Positions 1 to 6,319 of a stretch of DNA of 6,319 nt are shown here, piece by piece. The DNA is from Roseiarcus sp031367195 (GTDB lineage Bacteria > Pseudomonadota > Alphaproteobacteria > Rhizobiales > Beijerinckiaceae), in NCBI GenBank assembly GCA_031367195.1, contig JANLPL010000261.1, positions 1 through 6,319 of the forward strand, read 5' to 3'. Under the pieces are notes generated by a model. That model saw only the letters and a program-made list of their open reading frames with translations, was not told the origin of the DNA and searched no databases. Every line of letters starts with the position of its first letter. Position 1 is the first letter of the stretch. The position numbers and the translations under genes are program-made.

Positions 1-406
1 TCGGCTCCTCGTCCGGCCCCGTCAGATCCCGCGCGACGCGGGGCGAACGCAGAATCGCGTCCATGCGCGCCTGCACGTCGAAACTCTCGTCGACGACAAA
101 GCGCAGATCGGGGGCGTATTTGAGATTGACGCGCTGGGCCACCAGCGTCCGCAAGACCTTCTTGTGAGACTGGAGCGCAGTCAGCGTCTGCGGCGCCTCG
201 CGTCCGCCCAGCGGCAGGAAGGCGACGGTGGCGAGCTTGAGATCAGGCGACATACGCACACCGGCGATGGTGACGAGGCGCTTGTTCAGCACGGGATCGT
301 CGACATCGCCGCGCGCGAGAATGTCGGACAAAGCGTGGCGGACCTGTTCGCCGACCCGCTCGCTGCGAAGCGAAGGCGCGCCGGATTTGGGGGCGGTTCG
401 GGACAT
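1..406 (-). CDS. rbfA: Ribosome-binding factor A, 3' end outside window
   Basis: RbfA is a small KH-like protein that binds the 30S subunit near the 5' helix of 16S rRNA. It is needed for late 30S maturation and for growth in the cold. The first 135 residues are visible, starting MSRTAPKSGAPSLRSERVGEQ. Family-typical stretches are ERVGEQVRHALSDILARGDV (residues about 16-35), VRMSPDLKLATVAFLPLGG (about 50-68), the basic KKVLRTLVAQRVNLKYAPDLRF segment (about 82-103) and the SFDVQARMDAILRS helix (about 108-121). The ATG at 406-404 was chosen because the conserved region begins shortly after it. The reading frame is intact to the window edge, and most of a typical family length (roughly 120-150 residues) is present. 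It is the last operon gene in the window, 37 bases after the Uma2-family stop. Its own Shine-Dalgarno is weak. Family assignment is firm. Confidence 0.95.
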   Translation of the reverse strand, partial: MSRTAPKSGAPSLRSERVGEQVRHALSDILARGDVDDPVLNKRLVTIAGVRMSPDLKLATVAFLPLGGREAPQTLTALQSHKKVLRTLVAQRVNLKYAPDLRFVVDESFDVQARMDAILRSPRVARDLTGPDEEP

Positions 407-443
407 GGGAAGTGCTTTCGACGGGTTCCGCGCGAACGACGGA

Positions 444-1007
444 TCAATAATCGGAGAGCCGGATGGAAAAACCGGGCAGCGCGGGATGGGTCAGAACCTC
501 GTCCGGGCCGACCTCTCGCCGACGCCGCCAACTCTTGCGCTGCGGGTCCATGAATTGATGGGTCGCCCGGGCGAAAACATCGACAACCCAATATTCTTGC
601 AACTTGTGCTTTGCATACAACGCCGCCTTGAAGCCGCGATCATAGGCCAAGCTGGATGCAGCCACTTCGATCGCAAGCACGATGTCCGAGCCCTTCAAAT
701 TATCCATTCCCACGGCGCGCGGGAACACGACAATGTCAGGCTCGACGAAAGTGTTTGCGTCGAGATAGATCGTCGCCTCGAAGCCCATCCACAGGTCGGC
801 TGGCAACGCTCTTGCGATAAGGATGCTGAGCGCAGATTTCAAAGTCTCGTGCAGCGGCCCCTTTGCCTGCATCAGAACGATCTCGCCGTCGATCAGCTCG
901 TATCTCTCCTTGTCGGAGAGAATACCCGCCTCCTGCATCCGCAGGACTTCGCTGACCGTGAAGGCGCGGCGGTCAAAATCTTCCGCCGCGCGCGTTGTCG
1001 GGCGCAT
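444..1007 (-). CDS. Uma2-family (DUF820) PD-(D/E)XK endonuclease-like protein
   Basis: This is a 187-residue protein of the Uma2/DUF820 family, which has a predicted restriction-endonuclease fold; the biological role of the family is largely unknown. Visible family marks are YELIDGEIVLM (residues 36-46), PLHETL with His53 (51-56), the EPD motif with Asp91 (89-91) followed by a hydrophobic strand, AIEVAASSLAYDRGFKAALYA (112-132) with Glu114 and Lys127, and EYWVVD (138-143). Asp91, Glu114 and Lys127 are the likely metal/catalytic residues by analogy with PD-(D/E)XK enzymes. The canonical Lys two residues after the Glu is Ala116, which suggests the migrated-lysine arrangement common in this family. 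No signal peptide or membrane segment is seen. The length is normal and the frame unbroken. It sits between infB and rbfA, an unusual place, so it probably rides on operon transcription. Cleavage activity is inferred only from the fold family and has not been demonstrated here. Confidence 0.9.
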   Translation of the reverse strand: MRPTTRAAEDFDRRAFTVSEVLRMQEAGILSDKERYELIDGEIVLMQAKGPLHETLKSALSILIARALPADLWMGFEATIYLDANTFVEPDIVVFPRAVGMDNLKGSDIVLAIEVAASSLAYDRGFKAALYAKHKLQEYWVVDVFARATHQFMDPQRKSWRRRREVGPDEVLTHPALPGFSIRLSDY

Positions 1008-1012
1008 AATGT

Positions 1013-1019
1013 CCTCCTC
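1013..1019 (-). promoter_or_regulatory. Strong ribosome binding site of the Uma2-family gene
   Basis: The minus strand reads GAGGAGG, five bases before the ATG at 1007-1005, a near-perfect complement to the 16S anti-Shine-Dalgarno. It lies inside the 23-base gap after the infB stop (TAA at 1033-1031). It supports the chosen start and suggests efficient translation that does not depend on coupling to infB. Confidence 0.75.
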
Positions 1020-1030
1020 GCTTCACGCGC

Positions 1031-3712
1031 TTACAGCGTGCGGCGGATCTCTTCGACATTGTAGCACTCGATCACGTCGCCCTTGCGCATGTCCTGATAG
1101 GACTCGAACGCCATGCCGCAGTCCTGGCCCGCCTGAACGAGCGGAACCTCGTCCTTGAAGCGCTTGAGCGTCGAAAGCTTGCCCTCGTGCACCACGACAT
1201 TGTCGCGGATGAGACGCACATGGGCGCCGCGCTGCACCACGCCGTCAGTGACGCGGCAGCCCGCGACATTGCCGACCTTGGAAATATTGAAGATTTCCTG
1301 GATCTGCGCGTTGCCGAGCATGGTCTCGCGCAGCGTCGGCGACAACATGCCCGACAGGGCCGCCTTCACGTCGTCAACCAGATTGTAGATGATGTTGTAA
1401 TAGCGGATCTCGACGCCCTGCGCTTCGGCGAGGTCGCGCGCTTCCTTATGCGCGCGCACGTTGAAGCCGATCACGACCGCCTTGGAGGCGACCGCCAGCG
1501 TGATGTCCGATTCGGTCACGCCGCCGACGCCGCCGTGGATGACGCGCGCCCCGACTTCGTCGTTGCCGAGCGCCTCCAAAGCCGTGGTGATGGCTTCGAC
1601 CGAGCCGTTGACGTCGCCCTTGAGGATGATCGGCACCTCTTTCTTGCCGATCACCTTCAGGTTGCTCATCATGTCGCTGAGCGAGGTGCGCACGACCCCG
1701 CCGCCGCGCGCGGCCAATTTCTCGCGCCGCTGACGGTCGCGATATTCGGTGATTTCGCGCGCGCGGGCTTCGCTTTCGACCGCGGCGACCCGGTCTCCCG
1801 CATCAGGGGCGCCGGAGAAGCCGAGCACTTCGACCGGGGTCGAGGGCGGCGCCTCGGCGACAATGGCGCCCTTGTCGTCGAGCAGCGCACGCACGCGCCC
1901 CCAGACCGAGCCGGCGACGACGATGGTGCCGACTTTCAGCGTGCCGCGTTGCACCAGCACGGTGGCGACGGGACCGCGGCCGCGATCAAGCCGCGCCTCG
2001 ATCACGGTGCCCTCCGCGTTTTGCGTGGGGTCGGCCGCGAGATCGAGCAATTCGGCCTGAAGCGCGATCGCCTCCAGCAGCTTGTCGAGATTGGTGCGCT
2101 TCAGCGCCGAGACCGGCACGGCGAGCGTGTCGCCGCCGAATTCTTCCGTCTGCACGTCGTATTGCAGCAATTCCTGCATCACGCGCTGCGGATCGGCGTC
2201 CGGCTTGTCGATTTTGTTGATCGCCACGATGATCGGGGCGTTGGCCGCCTTGGCGTGTTTGATCGCCTCGATCGTCTGCGGCATCACGCCGTCATCGGCC
2301 GCGACCACCAGCACGACGATATCGGTGACCTTGGCGCCGCGCGCGCGCATCGCGGTGAAGGCGGCGTGGCCGGGGGTGTCGATGAAGGTGATCTTCTCGC
2401 CGCCCGGCGCGGTGACCTGATAGGCGCCGATGTGCTGGGTGATGCCGCCCGCTTCCCCTTCCACCACATGGGCGTTGCGGATGGCGTCGAGCAGCGAGGT
2501 CTTGCCGTGGTCGACATGTCCCATGATGGTGACAACGGGGGGACGCGGCTGGGGCGCCCCGACCTCGTCGGGGTTCTCGTACAGGCCCTCCTCCACGTCG
2601 GATTCGGCCACGCGCTTGACGGTGTGGCCCATGTCCTCGGCGATGATCTGCGCGGTGTCGGCGTCGAGCGAGTCGGTCAGCGTCACCATCTTGCCCTGAC
2701 GCATCAACACCTTGATGACGTCAACGGCGCGCTCCGACATGCGGTTGGCGAGTTCCTGAATGGTGATCGATTCGGGCAGCACGATTTCGCGCGTGATCTT
2801 CTCTTTGCTATCGGCGTGGCCGTGGCCCTTGAGGCGCTGGGTGCGGCGACGGAACGCGGCGACCGAACGCGTGCGCTCCTCCTCGGCGGAAGTCGCCGTG
2901 GTCACGGTGAGCCGACCGCGCTGGCGCGGCTCGGCGCCGCGGGTCGGGCGCGGCGGCAACATGGTCTTCACGGGGGCGATCTGGGTCAGCACGCGCTTGG
3001 GCGGCTCGCGGCGCACGATCGTCTCGCTGGGCCGCGGCGCCTCCGCGACGGCGGAAGCGGCGATCGGCGCGGGGGCGGCCTGCTGGGGAATCGGGGCTTT
3101 GCGCGGCTGCGCCATCGCGGGCGTCAGCGAAGGCTCACCGCCGGCGAGGCGACGGCGCGCCTCTTCCTCGGAGGCTTTCTTGAAGCTCGCCTCCTGATGG
3201 CGGCGCTGCTCTTCCTCGCGCTTGCGCGCTTCGGCGGCTTCGTGCTCGGCGCGTTCGCGCGTTTCGCGATCACGGCGAACGGCGGCTTCGGCCTCCTGAC
3301 GGCGGCGATCTTCCTCCTCGCGGGCGCGGGCGTCGTTGAGCGCGCGGTCGCGCGCCGCGCGCTGCTCGTCGGACAGCGTCTGCAGCACGACGCCGGTGCG
3401 CGGCGGCGGGGTTGCGGAGCGGGGCGCGACGGTCGGGCCGCGTGGAGCCGCGGGCGCAACGCGCGCCGTCGGCGCGGGGGCGGCGACGGGCGCAGGGGCC
3501 GACTTGGGCGCGAGGGAAACCGTGGCGGCGCTGCTCGGGGACGCGGTTTCGCCCGGCCCGAGGACGCGCCGCTTCTTCTCCACCACAACCACTTTGCTGC
3601 GGCCGTGCGAAAAACTCTGCCGCACCGTGCCTGCATCGACCGGCCGCTTCAGATGAAGCGTCGGCTTCGCTCCGGTGAGCGACTTATCGCCGCTGTTGTT
3701 CGTATCCGTCAT
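1031..3712 (-). CDS. infB: Translation initiation factor IF-2
   Basis: IF2 is the GTPase that brings formyl-Met-tRNA to the 30S subunit and promotes 50S joining. The protein has 893 residues. An alphaproteobacterial N-terminal segment with TLHLKRP and GTVRQSFSHGR (about 18-38) precedes an Ala/Pro-rich linker (about 55-110), an Arg/Glu-rich probable coiled coil (about 112-190) and a second Pro-rich linker. The IF2_N core lies at about 308-360 (ITREIVLPESITIQELANRM). The G domain shows G1 GHVDHGKT (398-405), G2 GGITQHIGAY (422-431), G3 DTPGH (445-449), G4 NKID (499-502) and G5 SAL (535-537). Beta-barrel domain II, domain III and the C-terminal domain that binds initiator tRNA follow, ending in VEEIRRTL. 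All GTPase motifs are intact. An in-frame TAG just upstream (3727-3725) limits the start to this ATG, which has only a weak GGAA six bases before it. Shorter internal-start forms, as in E. coli, are possible but no clear internal site was seen. Confidence 0.98.
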   Translation of the reverse strand: MTDTNNSGDKSLTGAKPTLHLKRPVDAGTVRQSFSHGRSKVVVVEKKRRVLGPGETASPSSAATVSLAPKSAPAPVAAPAPTARVAPAAPRGPTVAPRSATPPPRTGVVLQTLSDEQRAARDRALNDARAREEEDRRRQEAEAAVRRDRETRERAEHEAAEARKREEEQRRHQEASFKKASEEEARRRLAGGEPSLTPAMAQPRKAPIPQQAAPAPIAASAVAEAPRPSETIVRREPPKRVLTQIAPVKTMLPPRPTRGAEPRQRGRLTVTTATSAEEERTRSVAAFRRRTQRLKGHGHADSKEKITREIVLPESITIQELANRMSERAVDVIKVLMRQGKMVTLTDSLDADTAQIIAEDMGHTVKRVAESDVEEGLYENPDEVGAPQPRPPVVTIMGHVDHGKTSLLDAIRNAHVVEGEAGGITQHIGAYQVTAPGGEKITFIDTPGHAAFTAMRARGAKVTDIVVLVVAADDGVMPQTIEAIKHAKAANAPIIVAINKIDKPDADPQRVMQELLQYDVQTEEFGGDTLAVPVSALKRTNLDKLLEAIALQAELLDLAADPTQNAEGTVIEARLDRGRGPVATVLVQRGTLKVGTIVVAGSVWGRVRALLDDKGAIVAEAPPSTPVEVLGFSGAPDAGDRVAAVESEARAREITEYRDRQRREKLAARGGGVVRTSLSDMMSNLKVIGKKEVPIILKGDVNGSVEAITTALEALGNDEVGARVIHGGVGGVTESDITLAVASKAVVIGFNVRAHKEARDLAEAQGVEIRYYNIIYNLVDDVKAALSGMLSPTLRETMLGNAQIQEIFNISKVGNVAGCRVTDGVVQRGAHVRLIRDNVVVHEGKLSTLKRFKDEVPLVQAGQDCGMAFESYQDMRKGDVIECYNVEEIRRTL

Positions 3713-3763
3713 GCGTTGTTCCAGCTACCCGGCTTAAATTGCGTAATATCTCGGCGATGCGCT
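3713..3763 (-). other. Spacer between ylxR and infB (infB leader)
   Basis: These 51 bases are richer in A+T than the genes around them; the minus strand contains GAGATATTACGCAATTTAAG. No stem followed by a T-run is present, so this is not a factor-independent terminator. I could not find a -35/-10 pair good enough to call a promoter. The only translation signal is the weak GGAA at 3722-3719, six bases before the infB ATG. The spacer is longer than the 2-base nusA/ylxR junction, so infB probably initiates on its own. Confidence 0.5.
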
Positions 3764-4405
3764 TCACTCGGTCGAGTCGGGCGCGGTCGAGAACGTTCCG
3801 ACGGACTGACCTGATCGATAAGCGACCAGGCGTGCGATTTTGACAAGGAAGGCCGCGCTCGCCCGCCCCGCATGAAGCGCTGCATGTATCACATTTGACC
3901 GGCCCAATGCCAAATCCAATCGCGCGGATTCGAATAGATTTATCGTCGCGACGGGCGACCGGGCGCCGCGCGCGATCCGGTCGAGTTTTTCCACGCCGTC
4001 CCTGGCGCCCTCGCGAGCGTGGATCAGGGCGACCACCCTGCCCGAGCGCAGCGCCGACTCGACCTTGGCGGCGCCGGCGACGACAAGGCCTGATTTGTTC
4101 ACCAGAGCGAGAAATTGCAAGGCGTCGGCGACAAGAAGTTCGTCCACATCGCGCGGCAGATCGGCGCTGGCCGACACCGACTGGCGGAATCCCTTGGCGA
4201 ACCCCTTGGCTGCGGCGCGCGCGACCGTGGCCGCATCGAGCCGCGTCCAAACGCCGCGGCCGGGCAGCTTGCGGCGAAGATCGGGCGTGACGACGCCATC
4301 GGGCGACAGCGCAAAGCGCAGCATCGCCTCCGGCGGTCCCTTCTCGCCGGTGACGACGCAGGTCCGCTCCGATCCGCCGTCTTCTTTTTCGACCCGCGCC
4401 AGCAA
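3764..4405 (-). CDS. ylxR: YlxR (DUF448) RNA-binding protein with L7Ae-like C-terminal domain
   Basis: This is a 213-residue member of the YlxR/DUF448 family, the small RNA-binding protein usually encoded between nusA and infB. In Bacillus subtilis the short version (RnpM) has been reported to bind RNase P RNA and modulate its activity; whether that holds here is unknown. The YlxR domain occupies about residues 13-85, with RTCVVTGEKGPPEAMLRFALS and the signature LPGRGVW (47-53). The second half, about 91-183, resembles the ribosomal L7Ae-type fold found fused to YlxR in alphaproteobacteria: ADALQFLALVNKSGLVVAGAAKVESAL, ALIHAREGARDG and LDLALGRSNVIHAALHAGRA. The start is TTG at 4405-4403, two bases after the nusA stop and five bases after GGAG. 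No ATG or GTG lies between it and the conserved RTCVVTG. The last 16 or so residues (from SGQSVGTFS) look unrelated to the family core. The family call is firm; the exact start is fairly sure. Confidence 0.93.
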   Translation of the reverse strand: MLARVEKEDGGSERTCVVTGEKGPPEAMLRFALSPDGVVTPDLRRKLPGRGVWTRLDAATVARAAAKGFAKGFRQSVSASADLPRDVDELLVADALQFLALVNKSGLVVAGAAKVESALRSGRVVALIHAREGARDGVEKLDRIARGARSPVATINLFESARLDLALGRSNVIHAALHAGRASAAFLVKIARLVAYRSGQSVGTFSTAPDSTE

Positions 4406-4407
4406 GA

Positions 4408-5994
4408 TTACTCCGTCGCCCCGCCGGCGTCTTCGGCCGCAGGCCGCGCCGGCGTCGCCTCGACCCAGCCCGCGTGCACGCGGGCGGCCATGACGATCGC
4501 CTCGGCCTGCTCACGCGAGAGTTCGAAGTCGGACAGGAAGCCGGCGTGTTTCTGGTCCTTCTCGGTCCAGCCGACGAGATCGTCGGTGGCGCAGCCCGCG
4601 AGATCCTCCATCGTCCTGACCTCGTTCTGGCCGAGCTTGACCAGCATCGGCGTCGTGAGGCCCTCGATTTCCTTCAGCTCGTCGGCGACGCCCAGCGCCT
4701 TGCGGGCGTCGTCGTGCTCGGTCTCGATCTTTTCGAGATGGCCGACGGCGCGGGCCTGAATCTCGGCCGCGGTGTCGCCGTCGAAACCCTCGATGGCCGC
4801 GAGTTCGTGCAGATCGACATAGGCAATCTCTTCCACAGTGCGAAATCCTTCGGAGGCGAGCAACTGCGCCACGGTCTCGTCGACGTCGAGCGCGCCCATG
4901 AATGTCTGCGTGCGCTCGGCGAATTCCTTCTGCCGGCGCTCGGATTCCTCCGCTTCCGTCAGAATGTCGATGTCCCAGCCGGTGAGTTGCGAGGCGAGGC
5001 GCACGTTCTGGCCGCGCCGGCCGATCGCGAGCGAGAGCTGATCGTCGGGCACGACCACCTCGATGCGGGTGGAATCCTCGTCGAGCACGACCTTCATCAC
5101 TTCGGCGGGTTGGAGCGCGTTGACGATGAAGGTGGCCGCGTCCGCCGACCAGGGGATGATGTCGATCTTCTCGCCCTGCAATTCGTTGACGACCGCCTGC
5201 ACGCGCGAGCCGCGCATGCCGACGCAGGCGCCGACGGGGTCGATCGAGGAATCGTTCGAGGTCACGGCGATCTTGGCGCGTGAGCCGGGGTCGCGGGCGA
5301 CCGCCTTCACCTCGACGATGCCGTCGTAGATCTCCGGCACTTCCTGCGTGAACAGTTTGGCGGTGAATTGCGGGTGGGTGCGCGACAGGAAGATCTGCGG
5401 GCCGCGCGCCTCGCGGCGCACGTCATAGACGAAAGCGCGGATACGGTCGCCGGGGCGGAACATTTCGCGCGGGATCAGTTCGTCGCGCCTGACCACGGCC
5501 TCGCCGCCGGCGCCGGTGAGATCGACGACGACGTTGCCATATTCGACCCGCTTGACGAGGCCGTTGATGATGTCGCCGATCCGATCCTTGAACAGATCGT
5601 ATTGCTTGTCGCGCTCGGCCTCGCGGATTTTCTGCACCAACACCTGTTTGGAGGCCTGCGCCGGGATGCGGCCGTAATCGAACGGCGGCAGCGATTCGGC
5701 GATCCAGTCGCCGATGCGCGCCGACGGGTTCTTCTTCTGCGCGTCGGCGAGCAGGATCTGGGTCGCGTCGGTCTCGATCTGGTCGACCACCAGCAGCAGG
5801 CGGGAGAACTTGATCACGCCGGTCTTGGGGTCGATCTCGGCGCGGACTTCCGTCTCCTGGCCGTAGCGCGAGCGCGCGGCCTTCTGCATCGCGTCCTCCA
5901 TCGAGGCGAGCACGATGGCGCGGTCGATCGATTTCTCGCGCGCGACCGCGTCGACGATCTGCAATAGCTCTAACCTGTTGGCGCTGACGGCCAT
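4408..5994 (-). CDS. nusA: Transcription termination/antitermination factor NusA
   Basis: NusA binds RNA polymerase and nascent RNA, enhances pausing and intrinsic termination, and takes part in rRNA antitermination. The protein has 528 residues from the ATG at 5994. The N-terminal polymerase-binding domain starts MAVSANRLELLQIVDAVAREKSIDR (about 1-130). An S1 domain follows at about 138-203 (GLVKRVEYGNVVVDL, IFLSRTHPQF). KH1 is at about 205-275 with GMRGSRV (259-265), and KH2 at about 280-346 with AIGRRGQNV (323-331). Two helix-hairpin-helix acidic repeats follow, at about 370-425 and 440-508, as in other proteobacterial NusA. The frame is open to 6177, but that extension has no family similarity and overlaps rimP. 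The start at 5994 has AAGGAG six bases upstream and the conserved N-terminus. It follows rimP by 34 bases and is separated from ylxR by only two bases. Confidence 0.97.
   Translation of the reverse strand: MAVSANRLELLQIVDAVAREKSIDRAIVLASMEDAMQKAARSRYGQETEVRAEIDPKTGVIKFSRLLLVVDQIETDATQILLADAQKKNPSARIGDWIAESLPPFDYGRIPAQASKQVLVQKIREAERDKQYDLFKDRIGDIINGLVKRVEYGNVVVDLTGAGGEAVVRRDELIPREMFRPGDRIRAFVYDVRREARGPQIFLSRTHPQFTAKLFTQEVPEIYDGIVEVKAVARDPGSRAKIAVTSNDSSIDPVGACVGMRGSRVQAVVNELQGEKIDIIPWSADAATFIVNALQPAEVMKVVLDEDSTRIEVVVPDDQLSLAIGRRGQNVRLASQLTGWDIDILTEAEESERRQKEFAERTQTFMGALDVDETVAQLLASEGFRTVEEIAYVDLHELAAIEGFDGDTAAEIQARAVGHLEKIETEHDDARKALGVADELKEIEGLTTPMLVKLGQNEVRTMEDLAGCATDDLVGWTEKDQKHAGFLSDFELSREQAEAIVMAARVHAGWVEATPARPAAEDAGGATE
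4411..4414 (-). promoter_or_regulatory. Ribosome binding site fixing the TTG start of ylxR
   Basis: GGAG overlaps the last sense codon of nusA and is followed by TAATC and then the TTG start. The five-base spacing is good, and the arrangement implies that ylxR translation is coupled to termination on nusA. Confidence 0.6.
4468..4485. repeat. Perfect 18-base palindrome near the 3' end of nusA
   Basis: The sequence gcccgcgtgcacgcgggc is identical to its reverse complement. In the nusA message it encodes ARVHAG and could form a seven-pair G+C stem with a UGCA loop, about 60 bases before the stop codon. No U-run follows, so it is not an intrinsic terminator. It may simply reflect the codons of a conserved C-terminal segment. 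Confidence 0.5.
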
Positions 5995-6000
5995 AAGAGT

Positions 6001-6006
6001 CTCCTT
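6001..6006 (-). promoter_or_regulatory. Ribosome binding site of nusA
   Basis: AAGGAG stands six bases before the ATG at 5994-5992, in the 34-base rimP-nusA gap. It decides the start in favour of MAVSANRLEL over the 61-codon upstream extension of the open frame. Confidence 0.75.
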
Positions 6007-6028
6007 CGCATCGGAAAGGCTCGCGAAA

Positions 6029-6319
6029 TCACGGCGAGGCCGGTTTCGGCGTCCGTTTCCTGTTTTCTTCCTTAAGCTTCCTGGCTCGGGCGGCCTCGGC
6101 GCGCTCCTCGGCCTTGGCCGCCTTGACGTCGGTCTTGACCTGCTTGATCCCGGCCTTCTCGCGCCGCAGCGCGTCACGGATCAACGCGTCGCTCATCACC
6201 AGCCGCGCCTCGGCCATGTCGGCGACGGCGAGACGCGCGACGGTTTCTTCACCGGCCAGCCGCAGATCGACGGCGACCTGGCCCTCGACGAGTTCGACCG
6301 CCTCGATCAGGCCGCGAAA
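6029..6319 (-). CDS. rimP: Ribosome maturation factor RimP, 5' end outside window
   Basis: RimP binds the 30S subunit early and is needed for its maturation, notably for assembly around S12. Only the last 96 residues are visible. They start inside the C-terminal SH3-like domain: FRGLIEAVELVEGQVAVDLRLAGEETVARLAVADMAEARLVMSDALI matches the family pattern of an fRG strand, a beta-hairpin and an 'i.eArLv..deli' end. A highly charged Lys/Arg/Glu/Ala tail follows (KQVKTDVKAAKAEERAEAARARKLKEENRKR), longer than in short RimP proteins but common in alphaproteobacteria. The stop is TGA at 6031-6029. The visible reading enters from the window edge in frame, so the internal ATG at 6217 is not the start. 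Its place directly upstream of nusA is the standard operon order and strengthens the assignment. Confidence 0.88.
   Translation of the reverse strand, partial: FRGLIEAVELVEGQVAVDLRLAGEETVARLAVADMAEARLVMSDALIRDALRREKAGIKQVKTDVKAAKAEERAEAARARKLKEENRKRTPKPASP

Noticed and set aside
407..443. Possible terminator or target-site repeat flanking the Uma2-family gene
   Set aside because: No stem with a T-run and no clear direct repeat matching the bases just upstream of the gene (1008-1030) was found.
228..1064. 278-codon plus-strand frame opposite the Uma2-family gene and rbfA
   Set aside because: No recognisable domain; the minus-strand Uma2 and RbfA motifs explain this region.
1187..3814. Open frame of 875 codons on the plus strand opposite infB
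   Set aside because: It is the antisense shadow of infB in G+C-rich DNA. The predicted protein is a His/Asp/Arg/Gly-rich low-complexity product with no recognisable domain, and infB is certain.
3684..4514. 276-codon minus-strand frame overlapping ylxR and the start of infB
   Set aside because: Arg-rich composition with no family similarity, and it overlaps two firmly identified genes.
4474..5283. 269-codon plus-strand frame opposite nusA, with others at 5368-5967
   Set aside because: Compositional shadows of nusA, rich in Asp/His/Leu/Arg, with no domain.
5995..6177. N-terminal extension of nusA by 61 codons
   Set aside because: It overlaps rimP, is Arg/Pro-rich without family similarity, and the ATG at 5994 has a good ribosome binding site and the conserved NusA N-terminus.

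Overview
This window carries part of the conserved nusA-infB transcription/translation operon of a G+C-rich bacterium. Every supported gene lies on the minus strand, so the operon reads from high to low coordinates: rimP (3' part only), nusA, ylxR (DUF448), infB, a Uma2-family (DUF820) endonuclease-like gene, and rbfA (5' part only). Several features point to an alphaproteobacterium, probably of the order Hyphomicrobiales/Rhizobiales. IF2 opens with the basic 'TLHLKRP...GTVRQSFSHGR' type of N-terminus and has a long Ala/Pro-rich and charged linker. NusA has the two C-terminal helix-hairpin-helix repeats. YlxR is a two-part protein with an L7Ae-like C-terminal half. Genus cannot be read from this sequence; a methylotroph or phototroph of the Beijerinckiaceae/Methylocystaceae group is only a guess.

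Layout: 6319-6029 is the end of rimP. After 34 bases comes nusA (5994-4408), which has a strong Shine-Dalgarno sequence. Two bases after the nusA stop, ylxR begins with a TTG codon (4405-3764). A 51-base gap leads to infB (3712-1031). A 23-base gap containing a near-consensus GAGGAGG leads to the Uma2 gene (1007-444). A 37-base gap leads to rbfA, which starts at 406 and runs off the left edge. No stretch of 300 bases lacks a gene. I found no tRNA, rRNA, CRISPR array, insertion sequence, convincing internal promoter or factor-independent terminator.

The genes form one functional set. RimP and RbfA mature the 30S subunit, NusA controls elongation, pausing and termination by RNA polymerase, YlxR is a small RNA-binding protein, and IF2 delivers initiator tRNA. 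The operon promoter is expected upstream of rimP, outside the window.

The one departure from the standard order is the Uma2-family gene between infB and rbfA, which are usually neighbours. It is intact, has the best ribosome binding site in that part of the operon, and its core is clearly lower in G+C than infB, so it looks like an acquired gene that uses the operon's transcription. I see no sign of a new multi-gene system; this insertion is the main item worth following up.
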